A stretch of DNA of 64,000 nucleotides from positions 496,001 to 560,000 of the forward strand of contig JAKFAO010000002.1 in the NCBI GenBank assembly GCA_021527695.1, read 5' to 3'. The stretch is from Naematelia aurantialba. Taxonomy: Eukaryota > Basidiomycota > Tremellomycetes > Tremellales > Naemateliaceae. Below, one piece after another: positions 21,652-36,550 of the stretch; positions within the stretch are counted from its first letter, which is position 1; each line of letters begins with the position of its first letter. The translations under genes and the position numbers were made by a program. The notes below the pieces were generated by a model. That model made no database searches. It was not told the DNA's origin and saw only the letters and a program-made list of their open reading frames with translations.

Positions 21652-22782
21652 CTAGGCCTTGGCCTTCTTTGTGTCCTTGTGGCGGTCAGCGCTGCTGACG
21701 ATGAAAACAACTCAAGACAAGGACGTACCGGTTCGGCATCAGCACCATTAGTAGCTGGTTTGGCAATTCCAAACTTTTCTGCCCGTTTGCGTTTCTTCTC
21801 CTCTTCAATCGCCTGTCTTTCCGCCTTCTCCCTGCACCCGATCTGTCAGCAACGGCTCATGGCAGGCGACTAAGCCGGCAGCACTGCGGGTAAACGCGAC
21901 TCACGGTGTCAACTCGGGCTGTTTAGCCGCCGCAACAGCCTCTTTCTTCCCGTTCGCCGCAGCGGCCCCTTTGGTAGCACTGGCCGTCGTGGTCTTTTCA
22001 ATAACCCCAAACTTTTCTCTTCGCTTTGCGAGCGTCTCCTCGCTGATTCCTAACGGCGCCTTATCGATCGCCCCGGATTTAACCGGTGCGGCAGCTTTGG
22101 GTGTTGGCTCGGCGGCGGCGGCTTTCAATGGTGCAGATTTAGCCGTAGACTTTGCTGGAGGATTGGGGTTGAACGCGAGGCCGAAGCGCTCGGCACGGGC
22201 CTTGAGAGCTTGTTGTTCTGGCGTCAGGGCCGGTGCTGCGGCCGGTGTCGTTTCTGTTTGGGCAGTCTACGATGGGCTTAGCTAGGATTCGGACGCTGGC
22301 ACGTTCAGGAAAGAGACAGTTGAGATATTCACATTTGTCACTGGTGCCTCGATAGGTGCTGTCGTTAACGGTTGCTCGGCAGGTGCAAGAGGTTCCGGAT
22401 CGGTCTGTGCAGGTGTCAACACCGATGAGCCATGGTGGGAAGGGAGACAGACTAATTCTTCCTCGCCTGCATCGGCGGAAATGTTGTGCTCCAATAGACG
22501 TTTGACGAGATCATCTTTTTTTCCTGTCTGAGGTAGAGCGTGCTTTGCGAGAAGTTCTTTCAGATCAGTCACCTTGAGCTTTTGGCTGTTAAGAGGAGGG
22601 TCAGCCGTAACCGTGGAGGAGAGATGGGCGTATCCTCCCTCGAGAGGAAAGGAAAGAAAGACGGCAGGCAGCAGCAAGGCAGCGTTGCCAATCGCCGTGC
22701 TTGCCAGAGATCTCCAAGACGAACTCTCGCAGTAGTGAGAATCGCGAAACCTCTGTACTCACAGCTCAGCTTCTGAAGACAT
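21652..22782 (-). CDS. SAP-domain mRNA-export protein, THO1/SARNP (CIP29)-like
   Basis: Spliced gene from ATG at 22782 (MSSEAEL) to TAG at 21652-21654. The SAP domain reads LQKLKVTDLKELLAKHALPQTGKKDDLVKRLLEHN (about 22590-22480), the usual two-helix DNA/RNA-binding module. After a Pro/Ala linker come three spaced copies of a basic R-x-E-R/K-FG motif: KARAERFGLAF, AKRREKFGV and KRAEKFGIA. These match the C-terminal RNA-binding repeats of THO1/SARNP proteins, which work with the TREX complex and a DEAD-box helicase in mRNP assembly. The last exon adds ADRHKDTKKAKA. Several introns are short, and an intron starting at GTGACAAATG fits the frame. Confidence 0.88.
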
Positions 22783-23076
22783 GCTGATTATTTTGTCGAC
22801 TCGTAGTACGACAGACTGAGAACGCGGTACGAGCAGGCCATATTGCAATGTGACGCGTGAATGTTCATGGATAGGCCTGCACCATATTTGGCAAGCCTTC
22901 AATACCGAAAGAAAGGCCCGCGTACCCAATCAAAAACCCGCCATCGACGTGTGTTTTTCTTCCCCCCCGCCATCGCCCTTTTTATTGCCAGCTCATTGTT
23001 TACACGTTGTCCGTATCACCACACACTCCACTCTGAACGTCCACCCCGTCTCTGCCCAAAGTCCACCGGCGTCATC

Positions 23077-25582
23077 ATGGACGTGGACATGGATGCATCC
23101 CTCAGCAGTGTCATCGGTGTGTAATACACTCTCGCAGCCTTGCACTCCCACGTCACACTCATCGTCCATGTACACGTCCACAGTCACGTCCACAATCACG
23201 TCCACAATCACATCCACATGTCCATAATCACGTTCAGAATCACGTCCACAATGACATCCACATCCATCCACATCCACAATCACGTTCAGATCACGTCTAC
23301 TCCCTCATCCACCGCTGACATGCCCGACCTGCCGCAGATCCCACATTGCGCGAAGAGCCACACGTATCTGCATCCCCAGAGCCCGTCGGCCTCGGCGCCG
23401 CTCGACACACCAAGAAAGGCCGAGGATATGCGCCGGGCTCTGCAGCCGATTTCCGCCGTAAAGAGGCGAACCGGCTCGCTGCTGAGCGCAGCCGTACGCG
23501 GGCCAGCGAGAAACGTGCGGCCCTGGACAATGCCACCAAGACACTCGCCGCTGAGAACGTGAGGCTCAAAGCGGAGATTGCCAAGCTCGAGTCTCAAGGT
23601 GCAAAGTCGGACGCGCAAGGCGCCAGCCAGGAGGAGCAGGACCAGCACTCGCGCACCATCCTTGCGGCGCTCATGTCGGACCAAGCGATGAACGAGGCGC
23701 TAGTGGCTGCTGGGGCCGACGAGACCGCGTGGATGCAGGGTGTGGAGAATATCTTCAAAGAGGCGGAATCGAGCGGGCGACTTGGCGAGTTAGCAGCAGT
23801 CGCGACGGGTCGCAACGAGGATCATGAGCATCAGGAGCACGCGCAATCTGCCGCGGAATCGCAGCATGGCGCTGTCGAGTCTTCTGGGACGCAGGCGGTT
23901 GGCGATGCGGTGCTCGAGTTCAAATACGACGCTGCCAAGGCTGCAGCAGCGACCTCAGCGGCCATGGCAGTCGCAATCAATGCTGAGATGGAGAAAATTC
24001 TCCGCGAGGACCTGGCCAAGACGAAAGCGCATATTGTCCGATTGGAACGGGACATTGCCCGACTGCAGGAGGATCCCAGTGCAGAGATCGAGTCTTCGAG
24101 CGAAACCTCGGGTCTTCCGGCTTCGATGTTAGCGACCGACGAACAGCAGCTCGAGGAACACTCAAACAAGGTTGACGAGGCTATACAAAATCTTCATGCG
24201 CAACTGCCAAGTCAGCGGGCAGCGGTACTGAAATCCAAGGACGCCAAAGTCGAAGAGGAGGCCAGAGTGGCAGCACTGGTGGAAGAACTATTTGCGTTGG
24301 TGGTAGAGGGTGGTCAAGAGGAGAGAAACAAGATGACGCAATTGTTGAAGGGCGCAGGCGGGTTTGTCGCACATCTGCTGACGAGCTTTGTTGGCAACTC
24401 GGTAAGTCTCTTTCACGTATCTCCCTTGCATCATGCCCCTATGCCAGATCTGACAGTTTCTAGGGCGAAACAGGTCGTGAGAACCCTTTCAATCCGACAT
24501 TCTCTTCGCCCGCTATTGCCCGTCGCCGTCGTGGTAGACCACCAAAGTCGCAAATCCTCACTGACTACGCCCACAATCTCCTATACGGCATACCTAGTAT
24601 ACCTCCTTCACCGACCGACTCGGCGGACGCCTCTGGACCCAGCAAGAAACGTACGACGCGCGGCAAGTCTCGCTTGGTGCAAGTGACAGACGCGAGCACG
24701 CTGCACGAGGGTGTGAATGGCAGGGGAGCCGACTCGTCTGCGACTCAGACACTGCAAGAAGCCCAGTCTGCTGGTCTCGAAGGCCACGTGCATGCAGACC
24801 TAGACGACCAGCAAGACGTCACTACTGCCGAGCAGTACATTCTTTCCCATCTCGTCGGACACGGACAAAATCCACCCGACTCGTCCACCTTTGACGACTA
24901 TTTGCCTGACCACCCTATCGAGACCTCGCTCGGCACATCGGAGCAGGCCGGGCCGTCAGGAGCCCCGGGTACACCGGGCTCGCCAGACGTGGAAGGCATG
25001 CCATCTGTCTTGTCTAGACTGAAGAAGGGACCCCAAGGCAGTTGCGATATTTGCGGGAGAACAGAGACGAGCGTGTGGAGGAAGCTGAAGCTGAAGAACC
25101 AGGATTTCAAAGTGTGCAACCGTGAGTAGCTCTAGCTCTGCCTCGCTATGTCATCTCCCGGCTTATTTTCCTATGGGGGTTCACTGGCTGATGATACAGC
25201 TTGCGGATTATATCACGCAAAGTTCGGGGTGATACGACCTCCAGAGCTATGGGGAGACGGCACGGGTGTGAAGAAACGTCGTACAGGACCGAGACCGTCC
25301 TCTGGGACACACGACGGCGAAGTCAGCTCACTAGGTCCAGCTAAGAAGAAGAGAAAGAGTAACGGGAAGAAGGACGATGACGCTGAGGCTGAAGCTGAAG
25401 TCGACGCGGAGGTGGACGACGCGGCTGCCGCCGAGGACGAGCAGAATCAGGACGACGAAGTTGTTCAGGCTATGCGAGGGCTGGAGGAGGCTGCTGGCGT
25501 CCGGGGGCACGGCGAGACCGAGGACGCACAGCATCTTGAAGAAGCTGCGGGGGCATTCATGCCGGATCTGGGGGTCGAGTGA
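23077..25582 (+). CDS. Transcription factor combining bZIP, AT-hook and GATA zinc finger
   Basis: Four exons. Exon 1 (23077-23116) encodes MDVDMDASLSSVI; exon 2 starts at 23338. A bZIP basic region reads RRKEANRLAAERSRTRASEKR (the NxxAAxxSR signature, about 23452-23520), followed by a leucine-zipper-like coil ending VRLKAEIAKLES. A long helical middle part includes a second coiled coil near 23980-24070. After the intron at about 24402-24463 comes an AT-hook-like RRRRGRPPKSQ (about 24510-24545). A type IV zinc finger follows: CDICGRTETSVWRKLKLKN ... VCNPCGLYHAKFGV (Cys-X2-Cys-X18-20-Cys-X2-Cys), split by an intron after VCN. The tail holds a basic patch AKKKRKSNGKK, a likely nuclear signal, and an acidic end. 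It probably binds DNA through more than one module; the target genes are unknown. It is divergent from the THO1-like gene across 294 bases. Confidence 0.9.
23140..23305. repeat. Minisatellite of CACGTCCACAAT-type units inside intron 1
   Basis: The first intron of the bZIP/GATA gene (23117-23337, 221 nt) is largely made of degenerate copies of CACGTCCACAATCACGTC, with CATCCACAT variants. Confidence 0.85.
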
Positions 25583-26116
25583 TTGGTGCGGGGGTGGAGT
25601 ATTTGGTGCAGGCCCGGAATGAGAGAGCTGGTAGTAGTAGACTCTAGCCAAGCCGGAGCGGGTTGTAGAGTATGGACTCTTGGCACTCAGTGGCGAAACT
25701 GGTATCTAGATTCGCCGTATTTCCCGGCCCTGCCACGTGGGCTGCGTCACTGTCTGATTTTCTGGAATTGAATGGCGTGCTGAGTGCTGATTTTTCAATC
25801 GTGACCATCTGGAATCGATATCTGGAATGGCGGCGACAGAGACAGGCAACGTAGTTGATTGCGTCTGGGAGGAGGAGGAGGAGGAGTGAGAGGAGGGGGA
25901 GAGGCGGGAAACAAGAGAGAAAGAAACAAGGGGCGAGAAGGAAAGAAGGAGCATTTGCCGAGACTTGTACCAAGAGCTGTACTGTAAAAGTCTTATAGCT
26001 TCATTCTCCTACATCCATCTGCATCGTCTACACATCTGCATCATCTACACATCTGTATCGCCAGCAGTACCTCTAGCGCCATCCTGTTCTGATTCATCCC
26101 TCGACTACGTGGCAAA
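25583..26116. other. Spacer and ATP sulfurylase promoter region
   Basis: 534 bases between the bZIP/GATA gene stop and the ATP sulfurylase start. It contains a purine-rich stretch (25865-25955) and a tandem CATCTACACATCTGTAT-like pyrimidine repeat (26010-26060) just before the start. No gene was seen. Confidence 0.5.
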
Positions 26117-28407
<2,291 letters not shown>

Positions 28408-28875
28408 AGTCGTCGACTCCCTTTCGTACCTTGACCGCCGATTCCGTTTCATACCTTGACGGTCGATTCCGTTCATGCCTTGACCTGTAGACGTAGATTC
28501 TCAAGTAGATCACAGAGCATCGCATGTCATTGTGTAACTTGCACGTTCCCTCACGTTCTCTTGCAGATCTCGGATCGTAATCGGATCTTGCGACAAGTAT
28601 GCTATCCATTACAACGAAGACAATGCAGCTGGCATAAGAGGATGTTACAGTATTGCCACGTTCAAAGAAATCCCCCCCCCCACCTCGGGATTACAAACCC
28701 ACACGTCGTAGACTTGCAAGACCAGTCACCGAGGACCTCCTAGCCGTCCGTTCGACACGTATCCACTCGGTACACGAGTCCACTACATCCACTCGGTAAA
28801 CGAGTCCACTACATTCATCCACTCAGTACGGGATGCCGCTGCACTCTGTCAGCCTGTCCGTGGAACGAATTACGG
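28408..28875. other. Convergent spacer with a 26-nt direct repeat
   Basis: 3'-to-3' region between ATP sulfurylase and STT4. It contains a CGATTCCGTTTCATACCTTGACGG-like duplication (28437-28490), a C9 run (near 28673) and the 26-nt repeat at 28761. No gene was recognised. Confidence 0.55.
28761..28828. repeat. 26-nt tandem repeat with internal palindrome
   Basis: Copies at 28761-28786 and 28787-28812, plus a partial copy at 28817-28828. The core ACTCGGTACACGAGT can form a short hairpin. The position between two gene ends makes a terminator-associated role conceivable. Confidence 0.85.
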
Positions 28876-31800
28876 CTAGGATCCACTAGAGTAGGGAGAT
28901 ATGACCCCGCCGGTACTCACTTTTGCATCTTCTGGAACCCGTCATAGACGTTACTCCGCATATTCTCATGCGCATTCCGCACGACACCCATCATGTACTC
29001 TGCACTGGCGCGCTCGTTGAGGTGCAGTGCGAATCTGTCCTTCAGGCGCCTGATCGTGCCTTCGCCCTTGAAGGAGGGCAGCCCCGTGCCGAGCATGAGG
29101 TGGCATGCGTCGCATAGCTGGTCGGCGTGTGGCCGGATCGCAAGGAACGCCTTGACAGTGAGTTCGGCAAACATCTTGTAGCCCTGCGAGTCGCGTCCGC
29201 CCATCAGGGCAACCATCTCGTGGTTCAGCTTGAAGCTGGATGGCTCGAATTTGATCCCTCCCGGACGTATGTCATGTCAGCCTTCGTACTGCGAGACACA
29301 AGCAGAACGTAGAATCCGGGATATAGGATGTAGGATGTAGGATGTAGGATGGGAAAACTCATCTATGTCAAACAAGAAGCCAAAGTCTACGTGGCAAGCG
29401 CATCAGCCACTTGATTATCCTTCCAGGTGCAAGATCGGGATGGGATAGAGGAAAAGCTCACCAACGTGCACAATGTGCCCGTCGCCGTCGATCATGATGT
29501 TGCCGTTATGCCGATCCTTGATTTGTAGGATATAGCATGCAACAGAGTACGCCGCCATCGACTGGATGAAGTTCATCCGCGCCTTTTGGAACGATATCGT
29601 GTCGATGCCGCCATACTTGTTGATAAAGTACGATAAGAGATTATTGACTTTAGCCCGGCCCATCTCGTCGCGCGAAGTCGCGTTTGGTACCACGTCAATT
29701 ATACCGCACTACATTACGCGGTCAGCTCGCATCGTGAGCAGAGGAAGAGGAAGAGGAAGAGCAGGAGCAGTAGCAGGAGCGGCAGGAGTAAGAGGAGGGA
29801 GCGGAGAAGAACGACGAGGTAGCGGAAGACTGACCCCTGGTGCCGTAGCGGTCACTCGGTACGGAAAGAGATACAACGTCAGACCAATGTGGTTGAACAC
29901 ATTTCTGAACATTGCAATAATCTGCAGCGCCAAGACGTCCTGCCGACAATCATCGCCGACCTTGAATATCGCAGACTGCCACACGTCGTATTTCGACTTG
30001 ACCATCCGAGCTTCGTCTGCAATCTCGATCGACGCGTTGCTCGGCAGATCAATCTTCTCCTTTTGCACTTTAAATGTAGCCATGAACGGGGCCTGAATTG
30101 GCGTCAGCGGCAGCTCTGGCGGACTTTGCCCGTAGCCCGTTGCCAATCACAGTGTCCGCCGCTCCAACTCGTGTGCCGTTTGCCGTCGCAACTGACCTTG
30201 GCATGACTCTGCAGTGGACGACCAGACTTTCGGTCCAGCTCAATGACCACGCCATCGGGATTACTGGGCAGGTACACTCCTACAGAAAGCTTGATCTTGG
30301 CCATCTCCTCGTCGATCTTTGCCTAGAACCATCAGCGAGGCTAATGGAGTAGCTTGCCTTCTTTTCAGGCTTGCTCCTCTTGATGAATGGCTTGAGCTTG
30401 CCAGAGATAGACGTGATCTCGTCGAAGAATTCGAATTCCAGATCGTAGAACGCTTTAGCGCTGCCCGACAGACCAGCTACGACCATGTCGATCATACGGT
30501 CCAGCATCGGTTTCATGGGATCTGGCTGTGACTAGATGGCCATCAGACTGGTGATTGAGGGACAAGATGAGGAGGACAAGACCTGGGCATTGGGGGAAGG
30601 AGTAAGGAGAACAAGCACGTACGGCATCATCATCTCGGTATGTGTTCGCCTTCATGTTCCAGATGATTTGGTGGCAGAACAATTGCGAGATCTTGGACGT
30701 CTCAAAGATGAATCGCTCCACATAACCTGCGCGAATTAGCCGAATACAGACAACGTCAAACGGATGCCGCTCACCCAGAGCGTCAGTGCGCAAGGCCTGC
30801 ACCACCTGAGGGACGAAGAAAAATGTCAACTCGACTGGATGCTGCTCGAGCACTCTCATGCTGTACTGCAGGATCAAGGGATGATTGCCGTATCGTGGTT
30901 GGAAGTACACCAGTGCAGATACTGGTGGCACAGCTGCCCAGACCGGTAACCACTGCAAAGCAAACCCCGTCAGCGGTAAAGCGAAGACAAAGACGAGGGG
31001 TTGATGAGAGCGACACGGCTGTGAGAGACAGCAAGTTGAGCGATGACGCACCTTGAGAGCAACGCGCGATGCTGTATCAAGCTTGTCTCCCAGCAGATAA
31101 TGAAGCGCTTCAGGCACATCGATGACGGCCCTCGGTTCACTGCGAACCAGCCTCGCTATCTCGGACAGCACAGGACCATATTTGAATCGCTCGCCCATAT
31201 GGACCGCCATTGCGGGCGAAATTTTCCAAGCCTTCGACACCAAGCGTGACCATTCTTCATGTGCGATTGTCTTTTCCAACGCTGGGGGAGTAGCGACGCC
31301 GCGGTTCGGCTCATTGACGGGATTGTACCAAACCAGCAGCCTTGAGATCTCACTCTCGACAAGAAGCTGTAGAATCCTGATCCTATCGCGGTGCAGAGCC
31401 GTATACTCCTGTAGAGAGGTGGAACCTAAACAAGTCAGCAGTCTGCTCTCCCAGTCGCAGATTCCATACCTTGAATCAAGAATGCAGGTGCCCGATCCGA
31501 CATGGACGAGACGGAGTAGTTGCCGCGGACGGTGTCCTCTTGAATGGCAGCCAAGAACTCTTGCAGAAGCTTGATTTCTGCCCCGACTTGTATGCGGTCA
31601 CTGCCAAAAGACCATCTGGTTTTGTCAGCGAGACACACGGTAGTGGTAGATTGTTGACTCACTGAGGTCGAACCGAAAACCAAGCAAACGCAGTGGCATA
31701 CAACCTATCCCTGAAGCGAAGCTCGAGCAGAGCTTCCATGCTGCTACTCGCTAGGATATGGAAGCCAAACAGCAGCAAGGAGAAGCGGACTTCGCGCGCT

Positions 31801-34800
31801 AGTGGATGAGTGCTGCAGAAATAAGCACAGCTCTTCATGCTTCAAAATTCTTTCAACCTACCTCATCCGCTTTGCAGCAACCAGTGATCGCATCATGAGT
31901 CGGATCAAGGACGTCATGATGCCCGGTTCACGGTACTTGACAGCTTGGAATTGGCTCGAAAGGACATTGATGAGAAGCAGGTGGGGCCGAAGTAATCGAC
32001 GAGCCTTGGCAAGCTCGAGATCCAGCACCTTCTTATCACTCGGTGAGTACTCGACTGGCGTCTCGAATGGATCCCGATAGCTAGAAGCGCGTCAGCAACG
32101 ACCTCTACTTCGTTATGGAGCGAAACGAATCACTTCATGCTTGTACTGAAGATGCCCTTTCCCGCAGTGATCGTCGCCAGCCATCCGGCAGATATCTCGC
32201 CGATGATGGCAACCTCAGCGCCAGGTCGAGACCGCAAGAGCCAAGTCCAGGCATCCACGCCAGCAGCGATCGAGAGGGGGGTGAACGCTACCATGGGCAG
32301 CTCGACAAGGTAGTGAACGATATCGCTGTCCATCTGACGGAAATGAGCACGTCTGCAATTTGGAATTGAGGCACTTACAGTCGGCGAATGGACCAAGACT
32401 GATACAGCTCTCAAGAGGATACGTCGAATTTCCGGTACACTCCACGGCTTCTCTCGTTTCCGGATCTTCATCACCGCGTCGGCCATCTGCGATTTGAACG
32501 CCTCAAGCTCCGCACGAGATGACTCTCCTGGTGATCCCGACTGCAGGTTGCTCAGACCTTGGTTCAAAACGTGCCTCGCGCCGCTTAGTTCACCGAGATG
32601 GTAATTCTTTGCGGCAAATTGTGAAACCACAAGGTTGGAGCAATCTGATGGCCAGCCGCCAATGTTCGGCATCAATGCTACGCCGGTCAGCAGTACGCTC
32701 GGGTCGCGGGGTCCACGGCAACGTACTCTCTTGCCGGTCCACACGTGGGATCGTCTTGGAGAAGTGAAGTGCAAGTCCGGCACCCATCTCCACCGAGTCG
32801 ATAAGGAGCACGTCCCTCGATTCATTGAGGTACGACTGAGCATTCAGCGAGGCATCCCAATCGAGGCAAGGCATACCTGCAAAGTCGACTGCACTTCGAT
32901 GGGTGATCTTGCGATTGCGAGGTTCAGCCACCCTCTCGCTACGCCATACAGCTGGGTCGTAATCTCGTTGCGTACGGCGAAATCTTCCGTCAAGGTCAAG
33001 GTCAGATCCATCTTGTCCGACCGGAAGTCATATACCGGCGAATACTGGGCGATCAGCGACGTCCTTGCGATAACACTGACTTCATCCGTATATTGCAATT
33101 CACAGCTCCGTCGTAGAAGAGTCAAGATCTCCAGCAGGGTGAAGACAACGCTGCGATCGCATATCAAGGACGGGAAAGTCTGTATCAGGCGCTGTGCATT
33201 ACGCAATGCCACCTCGCGGACTTTGCGGTACCGATGTGTGCAGCCAACGAGGATCTTGCACACTTCGTCTGAAATTGTGTGTGGCATGCGATGAAGAACA
33301 GCTTGGCTACTCAATCGGCGAAGCAAGACGTCGGACATCTACGATATGAGCGAAAAACACGGCGCGCCTCTCACCTTTGAGGCAATTGCATCCAGACACC
33401 CAATGAGGGAGCTTTGGTTTACAGACTCATTGCAGAAGTATTGCAGCATCACCGATGGTCTCTGCCGCAGGGTGCGTGCTTCTTCGAGGTCGTGAATTGC
33501 CATGAGTAAAGTCGTTTGCGGCGTGCTCATCGTCCTGATTTCGAAGATGTGTTTCTGATGCGGCAGGTAGTCTGAGAGAATTGCCCGTTGCTTGGAAAGA
33601 ACCTGATAGTATGAGCTGTGTCGTACTGGACGGACTCACAGAAGCGGCGTAGTCCTTTCTCAATACCGAATTATACTCGAGATCGCTGTCGACAAAATCA
33701 ATAGCACCCTCCAGGATGAGAGCTGGTGTTTTTTCGGCAATCATTGAGAGCGCCTCCAACTCGTGTTCGGATAACCTCTTGCGCCCAGCCGGGCCGCTGA
33801 GACCAAAGGTGACGCAGAGGAACCACATATTGCGGAATTGAGCGACTAGTTCTGGGGAAGGCGCGTTGTCGGGGTGATACGATGGATGAGACATGAGTGT
33901 AGAGATGGGGATCAGAAGCGCAGCGAGCCAGGCCTTCATATCTGCCACACGGCTCTCGCTGTCTGAGCGGAGTTGCGCAAGCTTCTCTTTGTCTCGGGAA
34001 TCGTAACCCGCCGGGGCCATAGCGATCATCTGTGTTTGGGTACCCTTGTCGGCAAACAGGACGAGAAGCTCTTGCAAATAGCCATCTGCGCAGTTGAGTC
34101 GTCTGCCGAGACCACGCGCAAGCTTCGTCTGAGCAGCCAACACCGCGTTGGAAGATATGCGCGGATCTTCAGGATGTGACGATCGCGAGATTTGCGAGAA
34201 CGCTCTATACACCTCGACAACATCGGCATTTGATCCCGCCAAGGCAAGGGGCACGAGATTGGTCACAATCGTCGCCTCTGTCGTCAGGTCGACACCTCGT
34301 AAGCGTTGGAGGAGCAAGGAGATGCTCAAGTGGACGATCTTCCACTGTCAGTGCAGGCTATTAAGGTCACTCACGTCATCCTTCTTGATCTCAAGAGCTA
34401 GTTGAGAAACAACTTGTACGGCCGTGACAGCAATTAGCCGCTTCTGGTCTTCTGTCTTCTTGCCCCCCGACAGGCTGGAGTGTACAGTTGCCCGCTCGCC
34501 ATCCCTCGTGAATGCCGGGTGAGACCGAACAGATGCTGCCGCGCCCGGTACTATTGTCGATCCTCCATGCGACAAGGTGTTAAGAAGCGAATACAAGGTT
34601 GATGATACCAGATCATCGTTGCCGGAGACCTGTAATGCTCAGCCATTAGTTATGATACAAGCTTACCTTGATACATATAGCCAGGCATTTGGCAGCGGCC
34701 ACCACAGCGGGAGGAACATCTCCACCATGGCTAGCCATCTCGCCTTCGAACGCGGGCAAGGGGCTCATCAGGAGTCGACGAATATGCATGGTCCACGATG

Positions 34801-36339
34801 TCCCCATGTCAGGATTGCTATGTACCGTCAGAACGCAATTGCGCCATCGCTTCTTCACGTACTTGCGAGCAAGGATGCAGGTACAGATAAAGGCGGCCTC
34901 GAGCACACGGGCATCGGAAGCGGTCGAGTTTTCGGAGAGCAAGAGCCTCAGGCGAGCCACGTGAGCAGGCTCTGGTTCTGCCTGGTGCAGGCTGAGCATG
35001 TTCATCACGTGCTGAGATCTGTCAGTTTAGCTGCAGCCTTCGAGCTTACCAGAACGGCCACGCTAAGCTCAATCTCCTCGTCCGGCACAGCACCGCCAAG
35101 GCTGAAGAGGCTATCTCTTCTCGCAGGCTCATGCGCATGCTCATGCGCATCACTGCTTCCTCCATCGTGACCCTCGAGTTCGGACCACCACCTCAGCGCG
35201 GCCGCCGCTGCGTCCTGCAATGCTGCTTGTCCCGAAGCGGTGGCACAGAGCAACATGTCCTGGCCAACGTCCAGTGGTTCTTCTACCAGCTGGTTGGTCT
35301 GGATGGTCTGAACCGGTGGCTCGCTGGGCTGATGCGACGCGAACGAGGCTGGTGATGCGAATCTTGCTTGATGGGGTGTTGTGCTGGGGAGGAGTGGGGT
35401 CGCTAGGATAATGCTGGCAATCTCTGCGACGAGCATGACCACTGCACCAGGTGTGATGGGATGCGGAGCGATAAAGGGGTTCAGGCGATGGGGGATGCCA
35501 GGATCGGATCCGTGCGAATTTGAGTCTTGGAGTAATTTGACGAGAATGCCAGGAGCGGATATCGCTATAATGTTGTGGAGAATCGAAGCAAAAAGGTCGA
35601 CATTGAGGCTGGGCAGAGGACATCGGCTGAGGGCGGAATGGATCGATTGGAGGAGGACGAGCGGGAAAGCTGGCGAGTCAGCCCTGTGGACGCGGCAGCA
35701 CTCACTCATAGAGGTGTCCTCCTTGAGCATGACTCGAACGCTATCTAGAAGGTCGGACAAAATGCCACCAGCTTGGACAGCTGCGTCGTCGCCGGCCCAA
35801 GAGATCCATATGAGAGATCTGAGCAGATCCTCGCACAGCTGTGCTTGTGGAGCCGTTCCAGCTCCATGGCGATCCGGCCGCGAGCCCGAGGACGACGAAG
35901 GGGTTGAGTCAGTCTTGTGGGGTCGTCCTTGCTGCAGCAGACCTGAGAGGAGCGCCTTAATCCGAGGCAAGGATTGCTGAAGACGAGGAGAATGGAGAGG
36001 TAGAGAGGACACGTAATGCGCAAAGGAGATGGCATGGTTGATCTCAAACTCATCCTATGACCGTCAGAAGCGCCATGAGGCGATGTGTCCAAACATACCC
36101 ATCCATCGTCTTCGTCCGCGTTCAGGTCTTCCGACCCGAGCTGACTATTGACAGGAGTCTCGGGCAGACCATCCAAGAGAATATCAACAGTCGGCGCGTC
36201 GGAGCCTTGCTCTGGCTTTGGAGCGGCCTTGGCCAAACTCGCTGCGAGAGAAGTGAGGATTTGCAGGTGTAGGGGCTCATCGAGGCTTCATAGGTCAGTA
36301 TGGTAGCTCTCTGTCTCCCGCGACAACTTACCAATCCAT
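28876..36339 (-). CDS. STT4: Phosphatidylinositol 4-kinase, STT4/PI4K-alpha type
   Basis: Very large, heavily spliced gene. A tiny first exon (ATG at 36339, MDC) joins [22 protein letters not shown]. The long alpha-solenoid N-terminal part includes [31 protein letters not shown] (about 33820-33760), a conserved STT4 segment. The lipid-kinase catalytic part begins around 30280 with [31 protein letters not shown] and a P-loop-like stretch. It continues with [20 protein letters not shown], the catalytic loop [20 protein letters not shown] (about 29535-29470) and a PI3K/PI4K C-terminal helix set ([47 protein letters not shown]). It makes PI4P at the plasma membrane for PIP2 synthesis, wall integrity and actin control. 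The last exon is tiny and adds NGS; if it is not spliced, the protein ends MQK at about 28915. Confidence 0.94.
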
Positions 36340-36550
36340 GATGCCTGTGTCGACACGTCGCCCGAAGTGCAAGTGGATCAAGGTGAGAAGTTGGAGAGGG
36401 AATACAGCCGAGGGAACGTCACCACCCAGATACCACGTGCTAGACACGTGCGCCGCCACCGCAGACCAAAAACAGAACCAACTCACAGGTCTCTCGACTG
36501 TACATTTAACGTCGAGATACTCCCCATCAGTGTGGAGAGTCGGCGTCACG
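36340..36550. promoter_or_regulatory. Compact shared promoter, STT4 and RBM18-like gene
   Basis: Only 211 bases separate the two divergent start codons, so both promoters and 5' UTRs must fit here or overlap the first STT4 intron. Confidence 0.55.

Noticed and set aside
23140..23562. 140-codon frame rich in His/Val/Ser at the bZIP/GATA gene
   Set aside because: It translates the intronic CACGTC minisatellite and then a wrong frame of the bZIP exon.
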